Position numbers and translations under genes: made by a program. From NCBI GenBank assembly GCA_031291335.1, contig JARLJF010000110.1, positions 1-40,436 on the forward strand: 40,436 nucleotides of DNA. The letters run 5' to 3'. The notes beneath the pieces are model-generated. The model made no database searches, was not told the origin of the DNA, and worked only from the letters and a program-made list of their open reading frames with translations. The DNA comes from Pandoraea sp. (GTDB taxonomy: Bacteria > Pseudomonadota > Gammaproteobacteria > Burkholderiales > Burkholderiaceae). Shown here piece after piece: positions 17,290 to 25,413 of this stretch (position 1 is the first letter of the stretch; each line of letters begins with the position of its first letter).

Positions 17290-17760
17290 TCAGAAGCGGA
17301 AGTGCGAGAATGCCTTGTTGGCTTCGGCCATGCGGTGAACTTCGTCACGCTTCTTCATGGCGCCGCCACGGCCTTCCGAGGCCTCGATCAGCTCACCTGC
17401 CAGACGCAGGGCCATCGACTTCTCACTACGCTTTTTCGCGGCCTCACGCAACCAACGCATCGCCAATGCCATACGACGCGACGGACGCACTTCGACCGGA
17501 ACTTGATAGTTTGCACCGCCAACACGGCGGCTCTTCACTTCAACCACAGGCTTCACGTTACCGAGAGCCGTGTTGAAGATTTCCAGCGGATCCTTGCCCG
17601 CCTTGGTTTGGATCTGCTCGAAAGCACCATAAACGATGCGCTCTGCAACCGACTTCTTGCCGGCAAGCATGAGCACGTTCATGAATTTAGCGACATCAAC
17701 GTTGCCGAACTTCGGATCGGGCAACACTTCGCGCTTGGGGACTTCGCGACGACGCGGCAT
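17290..17760 (-). CDS. rpsG: 30S ribosomal protein S7
   Basis: Small-subunit head protein, 156 aa, that nucleates assembly of the 16S rRNA 3' domain and contacts E-site tRNA. It begins [20 protein letters not shown], the universal bacterial S7 start, and ends [15 protein letters not shown]. The start is set at this ATG (17760) with a GGAAGAAA-type ribosome binding site, although the frame is open for 15 more codons upstream. It lies 126 bp after rpsL and 117 bp before fusA. Confidence 0.98.
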   Translation of the reverse strand: MPRRREVPKREVLPDPKFGNVDVAKFMNVLMLAGKKSVAERIVYGAFEQIQTKAGKDPLEIFNTALGNVKPVVEVKSRRVGGANYQVPVEVRPSRRMALAMRWLREAAKKRSEKSMALRLAGELIEASEGRGGAMKKRDEVHRMAEANKAFSHFRF

Positions 17761-17886
17761 GATTTCTTCCTTAATAGATTCAGTTGGAGCTTGGCTCCAG
17801 GCCACCTACTAGCCCACATTGGGCCGAGTGACCACTTACTCAGTGACGATGTACCACCATCACCGAACGTATATCCGCTCAGCCGC

Positions 17887-18261
17887 TTAGGCCTTCGGAC
17901 GCTTCGCGCCGTACTTCGAACGGGCTTGCTTACGGTCCTTGACGCCCTGCGTGTCGAGGCTACCGCGCACCATGTGGTAACGCACACCCGGCAAGTCCTT
18001 CACACGACCGCCGCGAATCAGCACGACCGAGTGTTCCTGCAGGTTGTGGCCTTCACCGCCGATGTACGAAATGACTTCGAACCCGTTGGTCAGGCGCACC
18101 TTGGCAACCTTACGCAGTGCGGAGTTCGGCTTCTTCGGCGTCGTCGTGTACACACGGGTGCACACGCCACGACGCTGCGGGCAGTCCTGCAGGGCCGGGC
18201 TCTTGCTCTTGATTTGAGCAGAGGTGCGCGGCTTGCGGACCAATTGGTTAATCGTTGGCAT
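17887..18261 (-). CDS. rpsL: 30S ribosomal protein S12
   Basis: Decoding-centre protein, 124 aa. It begins [12 protein letters not shown] and contains [20 protein letters not shown], with both lysines around position 43 intact, and later [13 protein letters not shown] with the second critical lysine (equivalent to K88). No streptomycin-resistance change is visible. First gene of the str operon, behind a strong promoter at 18427-18455 and a roughly 160-nt leader. AGGA precedes the ATG at 18261. Confidence 0.98.
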   Translation of the reverse strand: MPTINQLVRKPRTSAQIKSKSPALQDCPQRRGVCTRVYTTTPKKPNSALRKVAKVRLTNGFEVISYIGGEGHNLQEHSVVLIRGGRVKDLPGVRYHMVRGSLDTQGVKDRKQARSKYGAKRPKA

Positions 18262-18426
18262 TGTGATTTCCTAAACGTGTCAAAAGCATGAAAGCCAAGG
18301 CGGGCCGTCATGCGACTTTACTGCGTACTCCCCGGAAGGTCTTGCGGTTTGTCCGCATCTAAACGCTTGATGCATAAGCACTTTGCATTAGGCACGGCCA
18401 TACCGCCGGAAAAACCGGAGCCTGCG

Positions 18427-18455
18427 ACTATACCTGCACTCAAGGCAAGTGTCAA
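18427..18455 (-). promoter_or_regulatory. sigma-70 promoter of the str operon
   Basis: On the minus strand TTGACA (18455-18450) and TATAGT (18432-18427) are separated by exactly 17 bp, followed by a GC-rich discriminator CGCAGGC. Consensus strength plus a GC-rich start region is typical of stringently controlled ribosomal promoters. A CCGG-TTTTT-CCGG palindrome lies just downstream. The rest of the 408-bp rpsL-mocR gap holds no gene. Confidence 0.88.
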
Positions 18456-18601
18456 CGCACTCTCGCGCAGGTTTTCCCGGTAAGTCGTTGATTGTTAACG
18501 TCTTGCCGTGGTCTTGCCATGCCTTGCCGCGACAGTTCTCGCAGGCGTACCGGCACAAGGTGCGGCATTCCCTCCCGAATTCAAGTCTTGCGACGTCCAT
18601 G

Positions 18602-18642
18602 TATGCAAACTAAACTGCATATATTCCGGATAAAGACCGGAA
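18602..18642 (+). promoter_or_regulatory. two adjacent inverted repeats at the mocR promoter
   Basis: TATGCA and TGCATA flank eight bases at 18602-18621. TTCCGG and CCGGAA flank seven bases at 18624-18642. They overlap a TATATT -10-like box at 18620-18625, 44 bp before the mocR start. GntR/MocR proteins often repress their own promoters, so these are candidate operators. The genuine binding site is not known. Confidence 0.5.
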
Positions 18643-18669
18643 ATTTCCATACATCATACCGACATCGCC

Positions 18670-20064
18670 ATGGACGCCTCCCACGACAGCCTGCGCGCCA
18701 CCTTCTGGAAACCCGCGCTTTCCGCCGGCAAAGGGCCGCGTTATCTGCGTCTGGCCAGCTTCATCGAGCAGTCGGTGGCAGACGGGCGCCTGCGCCCGGG
18801 TGACCGCCTGCCGGCGCAGCGCGAACTCGCGGCGTGGCTGGGCATCGATTTCACGACGGTCACGCGCGCTTACAACCGGGCGCGCGAACGTAACGCCATC
18901 GAGGGCCGCGGCCCGCTCGGCACGTTCGTGAGCACGCCGCGCGTGGCGCTCGATCAGGTGCTCGATCTCGGCATGAACATCCCGCCAGCACCCGCCGGGC
19001 TGTTTCTGGGCGAAATGCTGCAAAAGGGTATCGACGAAGTGCTCCGGCACGCGGACGCATCGATGCTGATGGCCTATCAACTGGGTGACGGCGGCACGGC
19101 GGACCGGCAGGCCGGCGCCTTGTGGCTCGCGCCGATGCTCGGTACGGTCTCGCCCGCCGACGTGCTTGTCTGCCCGGGTGCGCAAGCCACGCTGGCCGCC
19201 CTGCTCCTCACCAATACCGCTCGAGACGAGACCGTGCTATGCGAGCCGATCGTCTACCCGGGGCTGCACAGCGCCGCGCGCACGCTCGGGCGCCAACTCG
19301 CCTACGTCGCCACCGATGACGACGGCATGCTGCCCGACGCCCTGAGCGTTGCCGCGCGGGACCACGGCGCTCGCCTGGTGTATCTGAACCCGACACTTCA
19401 GAATCCGACCACGCGTACGATGTCCGAGCGGCGCCGCCGCGAGTTGCTCGCCGTCGCCGAGTCGCTCGACCTGACGCTGATCGAAGACGATCCCTACTGG
19501 CGCCTCGCGCACGATGCCCCGCCACCGCTCGCGCGTCTCGCACCGCATCGCGTGCACTACGTGGCTACGCTGTCGAAATGCCTCACCCCGGGGTTGCGCA
19601 CGGCGTATGTCCGGCTCGCCAACGCGCGCCAACGCGACATCTTCCTCAATACACTCCACTCCTTCGCGCTGATGGCGCCGCCGCTGATGACGGGGCTCGC
19701 CACGCAGTGGATTCACAATGGCATGGCCGACCGAATTCTCGATGGCGTGAAGGAAGCCGCTGCCCAGCGTCAGGCCATCGCCGCGGAAATTCTGGGCGAT
19801 GCCGACCTCGCTCCCGCGCAGGGAATTCATCTCTGGCACGCGCTGCCCGCCCCGTGGACTGCCCGCGAGTTGACGATGGCGGCCCGCGCCGAAGGGCTGG
19901 CCGTCACGCCAGCCGACGCCTTCTGCCCGTTAGCCGACGCCCCCAACGCCATCCGCATTTCGCTGGGGGGCGTGCGCGACACCGAGCGCCTGGCCAGCGC
20001 ACTCAAGCGTCTGAAGTCGTTGCTGCGCGAAGCGCCGCCGAGTTTGCGCAGCGCTATCGTTTGA
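18670..20064 (+). CDS. MocR/GntR-family transcriptional regulator with aminotransferase-like domain
   Basis: 464-aa regulator of the MocR subfamily: an N-terminal winged helix-turn-helix (residues about 22-90, with YLRLASFIEQSVADGRLRPG and LPAQRELAAWLGIDFTTVTR) fused to a fold-type I PLP domain. PLP-binding residues are recognisable: NPT at 245-247, EDDPYW at 272-277, the Schiff-base lysine K303 in TLSKCLTPGLR, and R310. Such proteins usually sense PLP plus an amino compound and control vitamin B6, GABA, taurine or transport genes, generally divergently. Here the divergent neighbour is rpsL, an implausible target, so the target is unknown. No clear Shine-Dalgarno precedes the ATG; paired inverted repeats lie just upstream. 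Confidence 0.9.
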   Translation: MDASHDSLRATFWKPALSAGKGPRYLRLASFIEQSVADGRLRPGDRLPAQRELAAWLGIDFTTVTRAYNRARERNAIEGRGPLGTFVSTPRVALDQVLDLGMNIPPAPAGLFLGEMLQKGIDEVLRHADASMLMAYQLGDGGTADRQAGALWLAPMLGTVSPADVLVCPGAQATLAALLLTNTARDETVLCEPIVYPGLHSAARTLGRQLAYVATDDDGMLPDALSVAARDHGARLVYLNPTLQNPTTRTMSERRRRELLAVAESLDLTLIEDDPYWRLAHDAPPPLARLAPHRVHYVATLSKCLTPGLRTAYVRLANARQRDIFLNTLHSFALMAPPLMTGLATQWIHNGMADRILDGVKEAAAQRQAIAAEILGDADLAPAQGIHLWHALPAPWTARELTMAARAEGLAVTPADAFCPLADAPNAIRISLGGVRDTERLASALKRLKSLLREAPPSLRSAIV

Positions 20065-20194
20065 ATGGGCCGGCGCACCAGTGTGTGCCGAACCCCGAAC
20101 GCTGGCGCCCCGACGCAACAACCGGAAGCGACACGACGCCCATACTCCGGCGCATCGCGGGAACGGACCCGTGACCTCAACCGGAGTGACAGCG

Positions 20195-21424
20195 ATGCAT
20201 ATTCCCCTGATGGAATGGGTAACAACCGCACTGGCCGCCTCAAACGGTCTCCCGTTACTGCACCACCCCGCGAACGCTCACGACCTGACGGCCGAACTCC
20301 GGCAGGTCGCTTTGGCACCGGCGGCTGCCATTGCGCGAAGCTCGGCCGCTGTCATCAGTGCCACCCCGTTCGACTGGTCGCGAGCCCCCGCGACCCGCGC
20401 CCGGGTCTTCGCGGAACGGCTGACCGACGTGCGGCCGGTTTGCTTGCGCGGTAGCCGCAACGACGCCGAGAATTGTCTGCTCGACCTTCCCCCAGACGTG
20501 AACGTCGAAGTCAGTGCGAGCCATCTGCTGCTGGCCGGTTGCGAAGCGTCGCTCCCGGCGCCGGTTCGCACGGTGCTCTCAGCGCAGGGACGCGATACCC
20601 GCACGCTCGAGCAAACGTTCTCCGAAATCTTCGAGGCGGAAGCGCAGGGCAAATTCTCCGTGGCATCCATTGAACAGCGCCTCACGCAGCAGCTTCGTCA
20701 CATCTCGCCGGACATGCAGCGCATGCTGCGCCACGCCGACACCTACATCGAGGTGCCCCAACTCTTGTTCTTACAGGTGCTGAGCAGCGAGCAGGAAGCC
20801 CGTCGGCATCATGTCACCGGTCCGTTTCCGAGCGCGCGATTCCGGCATTCGGCCGGCGCCCCGGAGGTGCGTGACGCCATGCTCGGCGCCTATCTGAGAA
20901 TGCCGGTCGACGGCCGGGTCCACACGTTGTTCGTCTCATTGGCAACGCCATCGACCGTCCAGCGCATTCGCCAGGACTCACTCACGCATGCCGGTCAGCA
21001 CATGCAGCACCTGTTCGGCGAAGTCCCCGAAGCCTTCATGACAGCGCGCATGCAAATGCGGGCCGTGGGACCGGGCGACGACATCGTACGCACCCTCGCC
21101 GAGCTGCTTCACGACGGCCATCAGCGTTACGGCGAATTCGCCTTTGGCGAAACGCGCGAAGCGCTTGCCCCTGAATCGCATCGCGGTGTCCGGCAGCGGC
21201 CTTGCCAACCGGTGCAGACTTTCCCGGCGGCACAACCGCCTACGCAGGCACCTCCGCCTTCCCCAGTCGAGGTGCAACCTCTGGCCAGCGCGGCCCCGGC
21301 ACCTGCCCGCGCGCGCACGCAGCGTGATCGGAAGACGTCAATCGCCGAGATGAAAAAGGCTCTCGCGGAGCTTGAACGTCTGGACCGCTACTACTCATCG
21401 CTGTCGCGCGCCCGTTTCGGCTGA
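20195..21424 (+). CDS. hypothetical protein, 409 aa, unrecognised
   Basis: I do not recognise this protein. The start is the ATG at 20195 (MHIPLMEWVTTALAASNGLP) with GGAG nine bases upstream; the frame is open further 5' but lacks a ribosome binding site. Residues about 1-330 look globular and mixed helical, with a possible helical stretch LEQTFSEIFEAEAQGKFSVA. Next comes a Pro/Ala-rich linker (AAQPPTQAPPPSPVEVQP, about 340-385), then a charged helix-like tail (SIAEMKKALAELERLDRYYS). There is no signal peptide, membrane segment or known catalytic motif. A globular domain, disordered linker and terminal helix would fit a scaffold, a secreted effector or a DNA-associated protein, but nothing in the sequence decides. 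It follows mocR by 130 bp on the same strand and ends at a hairpin. Confidence 0.8.
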   Translation: MHIPLMEWVTTALAASNGLPLLHHPANAHDLTAELRQVALAPAAAIARSSAAVISATPFDWSRAPATRARVFAERLTDVRPVCLRGSRNDAENCLLDLPPDVNVEVSASHLLLAGCEASLPAPVRTVLSAQGRDTRTLEQTFSEIFEAEAQGKFSVASIEQRLTQQLRHISPDMQRMLRHADTYIEVPQLLFLQVLSSEQEARRHHVTGPFPSARFRHSAGAPEVRDAMLGAYLRMPVDGRVHTLFVSLATPSTVQRIRQDSLTHAGQHMQHLFGEVPEAFMTARMQMRAVGPGDDIVRTLAELLHDGHQRYGEFAFGETREALAPESHRGVRQRPCQPVQTFPAAQPPTQAPPPSPVEVQPLASAAPAPARARTQRDRKTSIAEMKKALAELERLDRYYSSLSRARFG

Positions 21425-21448
21425 TTCAACGACGCACCGCCCTTCTGG

Positions 21449-21474
21449 CAAAAGGCGGCCTGCGGGCCGTCTTT
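21449..21474 (+). terminator. possible terminator after the 409-aa gene
   Basis: AAAA, then GGCGGCC and GGCCGTC paired around TGCG (one G-T pair), then TTT. The T run is short. It lies 25 bp after the stop codon and before the HAD gene. Confidence 0.5.
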
Positions 21475-21641
21475 ACGCGCGATGCCGGGCAAACTATGCT
21501 CGAACTATCAAATCCCATAGCTCCCGTGTCGCATCCGGCGTATCGGCTGTCACTCGGCGAGTTTTGTTCGACGACGCGAATTCGTACACTCCCACCTTTC
21601 GGCGGCAAGACCTCCGTTCTGACACGAGTCCACATTCAGCC

Positions 21642-22364
21642 ATGCAGGCCAGTTTCGAAAAAGACAGCATTCTGGTGCTCGATGTCGATGGCACTCTGAC
21701 CGATTCGGTGCGTATTCACCAACGCGCACTGCTGGGCGCGATGGAGTCTCTGGCGTTCGAGGACCTGAACACCGACTGGGGCAGTTACCCCCATCACACC
21801 GACACCGGCATTCTGATTCATGCCCACGCCGAGCACGGCCGGGCGTTACCGCAGCCGCACGATCTGGCGCGCTTCGAGCATGAGATCGACGAGCGCTTCA
21901 CCGCCCTGCTCAATGCCCACGGGTTGGCCGAAATTCCGGGTGCCCGCGCCTTCGTCGAAGCCGCTCACCGCTCACGCTGGGGCGTGGTGTTCGCCACGGG
22001 CGGCATTCGGCAGGTCAGTCACCGCAAGCTGCGATCGGTGGCCATCGACTATACGGACGCCATGCTCATCACCGCCTCCGAGTACAGCTCACGCGAACAG
22101 CTCGTCGCCGAGGCGATCAAGCGGGCGCAGGCGGGATATGGCATTGCGAATCCGCGCGCGATCGTCTCGATCGGCGACGGTATGTGGGATCTGAAAGTGG
22201 CGCGCCAGCTCGGCATCGATTTCGTCGGGATCGGCTCGAAGCGCGTGCGCTCCCCCCTCTACGCCGAGGGTGTGACCGTCTACGACGATATGTGGGACGC
22301 CATGCACTGGCTCACGCCAGGCCGCGGGCGCGCGTCAGGTACTCGCTTGGCGTCACGCCCATAA
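21642..22364 (+). CDS. HAD-superfamily hydrolase (phosphatase)
   Basis: A 240-aa haloacid-dehalogenase-type hydrolase, phosphoglycolate-phosphatase-like. All four motifs are present: DVDGTLTDS with nucleophile D14 and acid D16, the motif II threonine in FATGG (about 119), a lysine in HRKLRS (129), and GDGMWDLK with D179 and D183. A helical cap lies between motifs I and II (about 20-100). The substrate cannot be read from sequence. The ATG at 21642 was chosen because the DxDGT motif then falls at the usual distance from the N-terminus. Its ribosome binding site is weak. The last 53 bp overlap the 3' end of the convergent AraC gene. Confidence 0.85.
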   Translation: MQASFEKDSILVLDVDGTLTDSVRIHQRALLGAMESLAFEDLNTDWGSYPHHTDTGILIHAHAEHGRALPQPHDLARFEHEIDERFTALLNAHGLAEIPGARAFVEAAHRSRWGVVFATGGIRQVSHRKLRSVAIDYTDAMLITASEYSSREQLVAEAIKRAQAGYGIANPRAIVSIGDGMWDLKVARQLGIDFVGIGSKRVRSPLYAEGVTVYDDMWDAMHWLTPGRGRASGTRLASRP

Positions 22365-23103
22365 AGCGGCGGAACATCGTGGAAAACGCGCTCGGGGTGT
22401 CGTAACCGACTTCGAGCGCCACCTGCGTGATCGGCCGCCCGGCACCCAATAACGGCAACGCGCCAAGCAGGCGCATCTGCTGGCGCCACTCGCGAAATGG
22501 CAAACCGAATTCCGTCATGAAGCGCCGCTCCAGCGTGCGGCTCGACGCACCGACCTCGATCGCCCAGTCTTGAAGACTGCGGGTATCGGCGGGCGTACTC
22601 AGATAGATGTCGAAGATCTTGCGCAGACGGGGATCGCGCGGCACCTGCAAATGGAGCGGCGAGTCGCTCTTCCACTCGACTTCCTCGAGCAGGAGCGCCA
22701 TGACGAGCGCGTCGCGGCCGTCGGACGACCAGTCGTCGGGAAGTGTCATTGCGCGCAGGATCAACTCGCGCAGCAGGGCGGAAACACGGATGACCACGGG
22801 CGTGTCGGGTGCTGACAACCCACATCGGGCCACGTCGACGTAGATCGTGCGCATTTCGACTCTGCCGCGCATGCGCACTTCATGCGCGACTCCCCCCGGA
22901 ATCCATAACGCGCGTTGGGGCGGTATCACCCAGAATGACGTGTCGGTGCGTACTTCGAGAATGCCTGCACTTGCGTACATCAGTTGCGCGCGCTGGTGGC
23001 TGTGCGCACGCACGACGTGGCCATCCGGATAATCTTTCGCCAACGCGCCGACGGGACGGTCATGACCCTGAAATCCCAGGGGTACCGCACTAGTGATCGG
23101 CAT
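22312..23103 (-). CDS. AraC-family transcriptional regulator
   Basis: 263-aa regulator with an N-terminal cupin sensing domain (RAHSHQRAQLMYASAGILEV, then FWVIPPQRALWIPGGVAHEV) and a C-terminal AraC DNA-binding domain of two helix-turn-helix motifs (LQDWAIEVGASSRTLERRFM and ITQVALEVGYDTPSAFSTMF, ending RRFMGVTPSEYL). The cupin type is common in Burkholderiales regulators of efflux or metabolism. The start at MPITSAVPLGFQ (23103) is preferred over one 40 codons upstream because the family begins about there; the ribosome binding site is weak in both cases. It is convergent with the HAD gene, overlapping it by 53 bp, and upstream lies a CopD-like gene on the same strand. Ligand and targets are unknown. 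Confidence 0.87.
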   Translation of the reverse strand: MPITSAVPLGFQGHDRPVGALAKDYPDGHVVRAHSHQRAQLMYASAGILEVRTDTSFWVIPPQRALWIPGGVAHEVRMRGRVEMRTIYVDVARCGLSAPDTPVVIRVSALLRELILRAMTLPDDWSSDGRDALVMALLLEEVEWKSDSPLHLQVPRDPRLRKIFDIYLSTPADTRSLQDWAIEVGASSRTLERRFMTEFGLPFREWRQQMRLLGALPLLGAGRPITQVALEVGYDTPSAFSTMFRRFMGVTPSEYLTRARGLA

Positions 23104-23226
23104 CGGCACCAGGCCTGTCAAAGGCGTAATTTTTGGGACGTTTTTGGCGATGTCGCCAGCGTAACACCGGGCACGCCCGCCCACCAAGCCGAATCCCTTA
23201 CCGCGTCGTTGCGCGGCGCGCACAGT

Positions 23227-23625
23227 TTAGAATGGCTTGACGATCACCAGCGCCACGATCCCCGCCATCGAGAGCAGGGTCACCGGCAACGCGCGCTGAA
23301 AAAGCGCCGGCGATGTCGCCACGCCATCGCGCTCCAGCCGTCGGAGCGTGGCCGACAAGCGGCCGTGCAATCCCGAGATGATCAGCACCAAAACCAGTTT
23401 GGCCATGAGCCACGGCGCGCTCCACCAGTTCGCCATGATCGCCAGCGTCGGGCCGGTCAGCCACACCACGATCAGCGCGGGCGACGCCAGCCAGTAGTCC
23501 GCCCGCCGGGCCACACGTCGCCACTCGGGTTGCGCCGGACGTCCGCCCAGCGCCATCGTCACCATCCCGGCGATCAATGTAATGACCGCAATCAAATGGA
23601 CGGCCTTGATCCACAGATAGAGCAT
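23227..23625 (-). CDS. CopD/HemJ-like small integral membrane protein
   Basis: 132-aa inner-membrane protein with about four membrane segments: YLWIKAVHLIAVITLIAGMV, then LASPALIVVWLTGPTLAIMA, MAKLVLVLIISGLHG and LLSMAGIVALVIVKPF. The first and third segments, with WIKAVH and a K...HGRL motif, resemble HemJ (protoporphyrinogen oxidase-like) and the CopD family, in which such His/Lys residues are conserved for haem or copper. It is not close enough for a firm name. AAGGAG lies eight bases before ATG 23625. It is divergent from the DUF4148 gene across a 151-bp gap, and lies 123 bp upstream of the AraC gene on the same strand. Confidence 0.7.
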   Translation of the reverse strand: MLYLWIKAVHLIAVITLIAGMVTMALGGRPAQPEWRRVARRADYWLASPALIVVWLTGPTLAIMANWWSAPWLMAKLVLVLIISGLHGRLSATLRRLERDGVATSPALFQRALPVTLLSMAGIVALVIVKPF

Positions 23626-23662
23626 CGGGGTCTCCTTACGTGTCGATCGATTATTTCAAATT

Positions 23663-23677
23663 AAGCAAGAATTGCTT
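23663..23677. promoter_or_regulatory. inverted repeat in the divergent promoter region
   Basis: AAGCAA and TTGCTT flank GAA, with TTAA on both outer sides further out. It sits in the 151-bp gap between the divergent CopD/HemJ-like and DUF4148 genes, so it could act on either. The regulator is unknown. Confidence 0.35.
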
Positions 23678-23776
23678 GTCTTAAGTCGCCTTTATCGCCA
23701 GCGATTGCATCAATAGAATTCAACTGTCGACGATGAATAACAACATCGCCCCTTTCAAAAGACAGGAGAAAACATC

Positions 23777-24085
23777 ATGCAACGCGCCCTTATTACCTCT
23801 GCTCTGGTTTCCGCAATGCTGGCCGTCTCGGCCGGTTCGGCTTTCGCCAGCGACGCCTTCGACGGTCCTTCGGAATTCTCGTGGGTGCCGCAAACCAGCG
23901 CGCTCAGCCGCGCCCAGGTGCGCCAAGAACTGATCCAGGCTCAACAGGCCGGCCTCGTGGTTCAACACGACGCCGTGTACCCGAAGGCCGCCCCGAGCGC
24001 ACAGCCGGTATCGGCACCTGCTCCGATTGCGATGGGTTCGGTTGGCGGCCAGCAACGCGCCGGCACGACCTACTTCGGTTCGTAA
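23777..24085 (+). CDS. DUF4148 secreted protein
   Basis: 102-aa exported protein of the DUF4148 family, abundant in Burkholderiales and of unknown function. A signal peptide covers about 1-25 (MQRALITSALVSAMLAVSAG, ending AFA before SDAF). The family core LSRAQVRQELIQAQQAGLVV follows, then a Pro/Ala-rich stretch and a short tail ending TTYFGS. CAGGAG lies nine bases before the ATG. Upstream is the divergent CopD/HemJ-like gene; downstream is a structured stretch that may be an sRNA or 3' UTR. Confidence 0.85.
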   Translation: MQRALITSALVSAMLAVSAGSAFASDAFDGPSEFSWVPQTSALSRAQVRQELIQAQQAGLVVQHDAVYPKAAPSAQPVSAPAPIAMGSVGGQQRAGTTYFGS

Positions 24086-24214
24086 TGTAACTCGCCGCGC
24101 CGCGCGCCTCTCACCAGAGGCTGCGGCGCGGTGCGCGTTCTGCGCATAACGACGCGCCGGCTTCCGTCGGCGCTCAGTGTGATCTCCGGTCCTCCCCGAC
24201 CCAAGACTCCTGTC

Positions 24215-24274
24215 GCTGTGCGTGGTGGTTCAACGCACAGGACTTTGCCCGTCGCTCCGGCGACGGGCTTTTTT
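24215..24274 (+). ncRNA. candidate small RNA or 3' UTR element with terminator
   Basis: Two consecutive hairpins: CTGTGCGT paired with ACGCACAG around nine bases, a short linker GACTTT, then GCCCGTCGC paired with GCGACGGGC around TCCG (24247-24268) and TTTTTT. The second is a clear intrinsic terminator. It lies about 160 bp after the DUF4148 stop, further than an ordinary terminator, and another GC-rich palindrome (CCTCT/AGAGG core) occurs at about 24097-24130. This could be the end of a 3' UTR or a separate Hfq-type sRNA. No promoter was recognised. Confidence 0.45.
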
Positions 24275-24330
24275 AGCGGACATACGCAACGTTAGCAACG
24301 TTCGCAACCTCCGCCAACGCCAGAAACGAC

Positions 24331-24352
24331 GAAGCCCGCCGAAGCGGGCTTC
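24331..24352 (-). terminator. hairpin after the dienelactone hydrolase gene
   Basis: GAAGCCCGC and GCGGGCTTC pair perfectly; on the minus strand the loop is TTCG, a stable tetraloop, followed by GTCGTTT. It lies 27 bp after the stop codon of the minus-strand gene. The T run is poor, so termination strength is uncertain. Confidence 0.6.
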
Positions 24353-24379
24353 TTGCCGTCTAACGCACGACGTCGAGGC

Positions 24380-25090
24380 TTACTTCGCCAGCGACTTCGC
24401 GAGGAATTCGAGCGCGCGGCCGTGCGCCAGCACCGCCGACGGCTGGTGGTATGAACCCCGTGCCCAGCAGTTAAAGCCGTGATCGGCGCCTGGATACACA
24501 AACACTTCGGTGTTCGGGCGCGACTTCACGGCGTCGCTCACCGACGTCACGATATCCGGCGTGATGTGGCTGTCGAGTGCGCCGTAGTGGAACTGCACTG
24601 GCACATTCAGATTCGGCGCTTCTCCCAGATAGTTGTGAATGCCGCCGCCGTAATACGGCACGGCGGCGTCGACCAGCCCGCGTGCAGCGCTCAGGTACGA
24701 CAGCAGGCCGCCGAAGCAGTAGCCGACAGCCGCCACCTTTTCACCGCCGTCGAGCTTGGCGCGCAGTGCCTTGACCGTGGCTTCGATATCCTTCACCGCC
24801 TTCTCGACGTCGACCGACTTGCGCAACTCCATCGCGCGGGCCATATCGTCGCCCGCGTAGCCCAGTTCGACGCGCGGGGCGGCACGCCAGAAGATGTCCG
24901 GCGCGAGCACCACATAGCCGTCGAGCGCGTATTGATCGGCCACGCCACGAATGTGTTCGTTCACGCCGAAGATTTCCTGCACCAGTACGATGCCGGGCGC
25001 GTTTGCGGTCTTACCCGACGGCGGCAATGCCAGATAGGCATCGAAGGGGCCGTCGGGGGTTTGGACGCTGATCCATTGACTGTTCGACAC
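24380..25090 (-). CDS. dienelactone hydrolase family protein
   Basis: 236-aa alpha/beta hydrolase of the dienelactone hydrolase family, which opens the lactone ring of (chloro)dienelactones; many members have other ester substrates. The catalytic triad is visible: C125 in GYCFGG, D173 in GALDSHI and H204 in GADHGF, with VLVQEIFGVNEHIRGVAD near residue 35, typical of the family. The start is taken as GTG 25090 (VSNSQWISVQTPDGPFDAYL) because GGAG lies nine bases upstream; the open frame further 5' is low-complexity intergenic sequence. No chlorocatechol genes are near, so a housekeeping or unknown-substrate role is likelier than chloroaromatic breakdown. Confidence 0.88.
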   Translation of the reverse strand: MSNSQWISVQTPDGPFDAYLALPPSGKTANAPGIVLVQEIFGVNEHIRGVADQYALDGYVVLAPDIFWRAAPRVELGYAGDDMARAMELRKSVDVEKAVKDIEATVKALRAKLDGGEKVAAVGYCFGGLLSYLSAARGLVDAAVPYYGGGIHNYLGEAPNLNVPVQFHYGALDSHITPDIVTSVSDAVKSRPNTEVFVYPGADHGFNCWARGSYHQPSAVLAHGRALEFLAKSLAK

Positions 25091-25413
25091 GGAAGTTGCT
25101 CCATCAAAAAAGGGGGGAAATGCCTGCGCACGGCAATGACTGAGTGCCCGCAAGGAGGGGGCACGACAGCCAGAGGCAACTGCGCGCAGTCGGGCCGGAT
25201 CAGTATAGGGACTTTTACGCTGACGCACAGCGCGCGACGAAGCCCGCCAGATAAGGCTTTGCGCCCCTCTGGAACGCATGCCCCGCCCCCGTCGCGGCCA
25301 GTTCTCACGTCGTCGCGCGAATCACGTCGCACATCGTTTCACCGGCCGAACCCGAGCAGCCGCTTCATGCAGGTTCATGCCGCTTCATACCGCTTCATAC
25401 GCATCCGGCCGAA
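25091..25413. other. intergenic region between DUF302 and dienelactone hydrolase genes
   Basis: 323 bp with no convincing gene on either strand. It holds the upstream region of the dienelactone hydrolase and, at its far end, four 10-bp tandem repeats (25361-25400). No terminator was identified after the DUF302 gene. Confidence 0.5.
25361..25400. repeat. four 10-bp tandem repeats
   Basis: Four units in a row: CGCTTCATGC, AGGTTCATGC, CGCTTCATAC and CGCTTCATAC. They start 13 bp beyond the DUF302 stop codon. The 10-bp period could place protein half-sites on one face of the helix, or the array may simply be a slippage product. Confidence 0.7.

Noticed and set aside
23644..23680. A third, weaker copy of the 48-bp element upstream of the DUF4148 gene (CGATTAT followed by AT-rich sequence)
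   Set aside because: Only a seven-base start is shared and the 20-mer core is absent; chance similarity in an AT-rich promoter.
24380..25090. Naming the dienelactone hydrolase as part of a chlorocatechol pathway
   Set aside because: No chlorocatechol dioxygenase, cycloisomerase or maleylacetate reductase is nearby; the Cys-Asp-His triad alone supports only the family.
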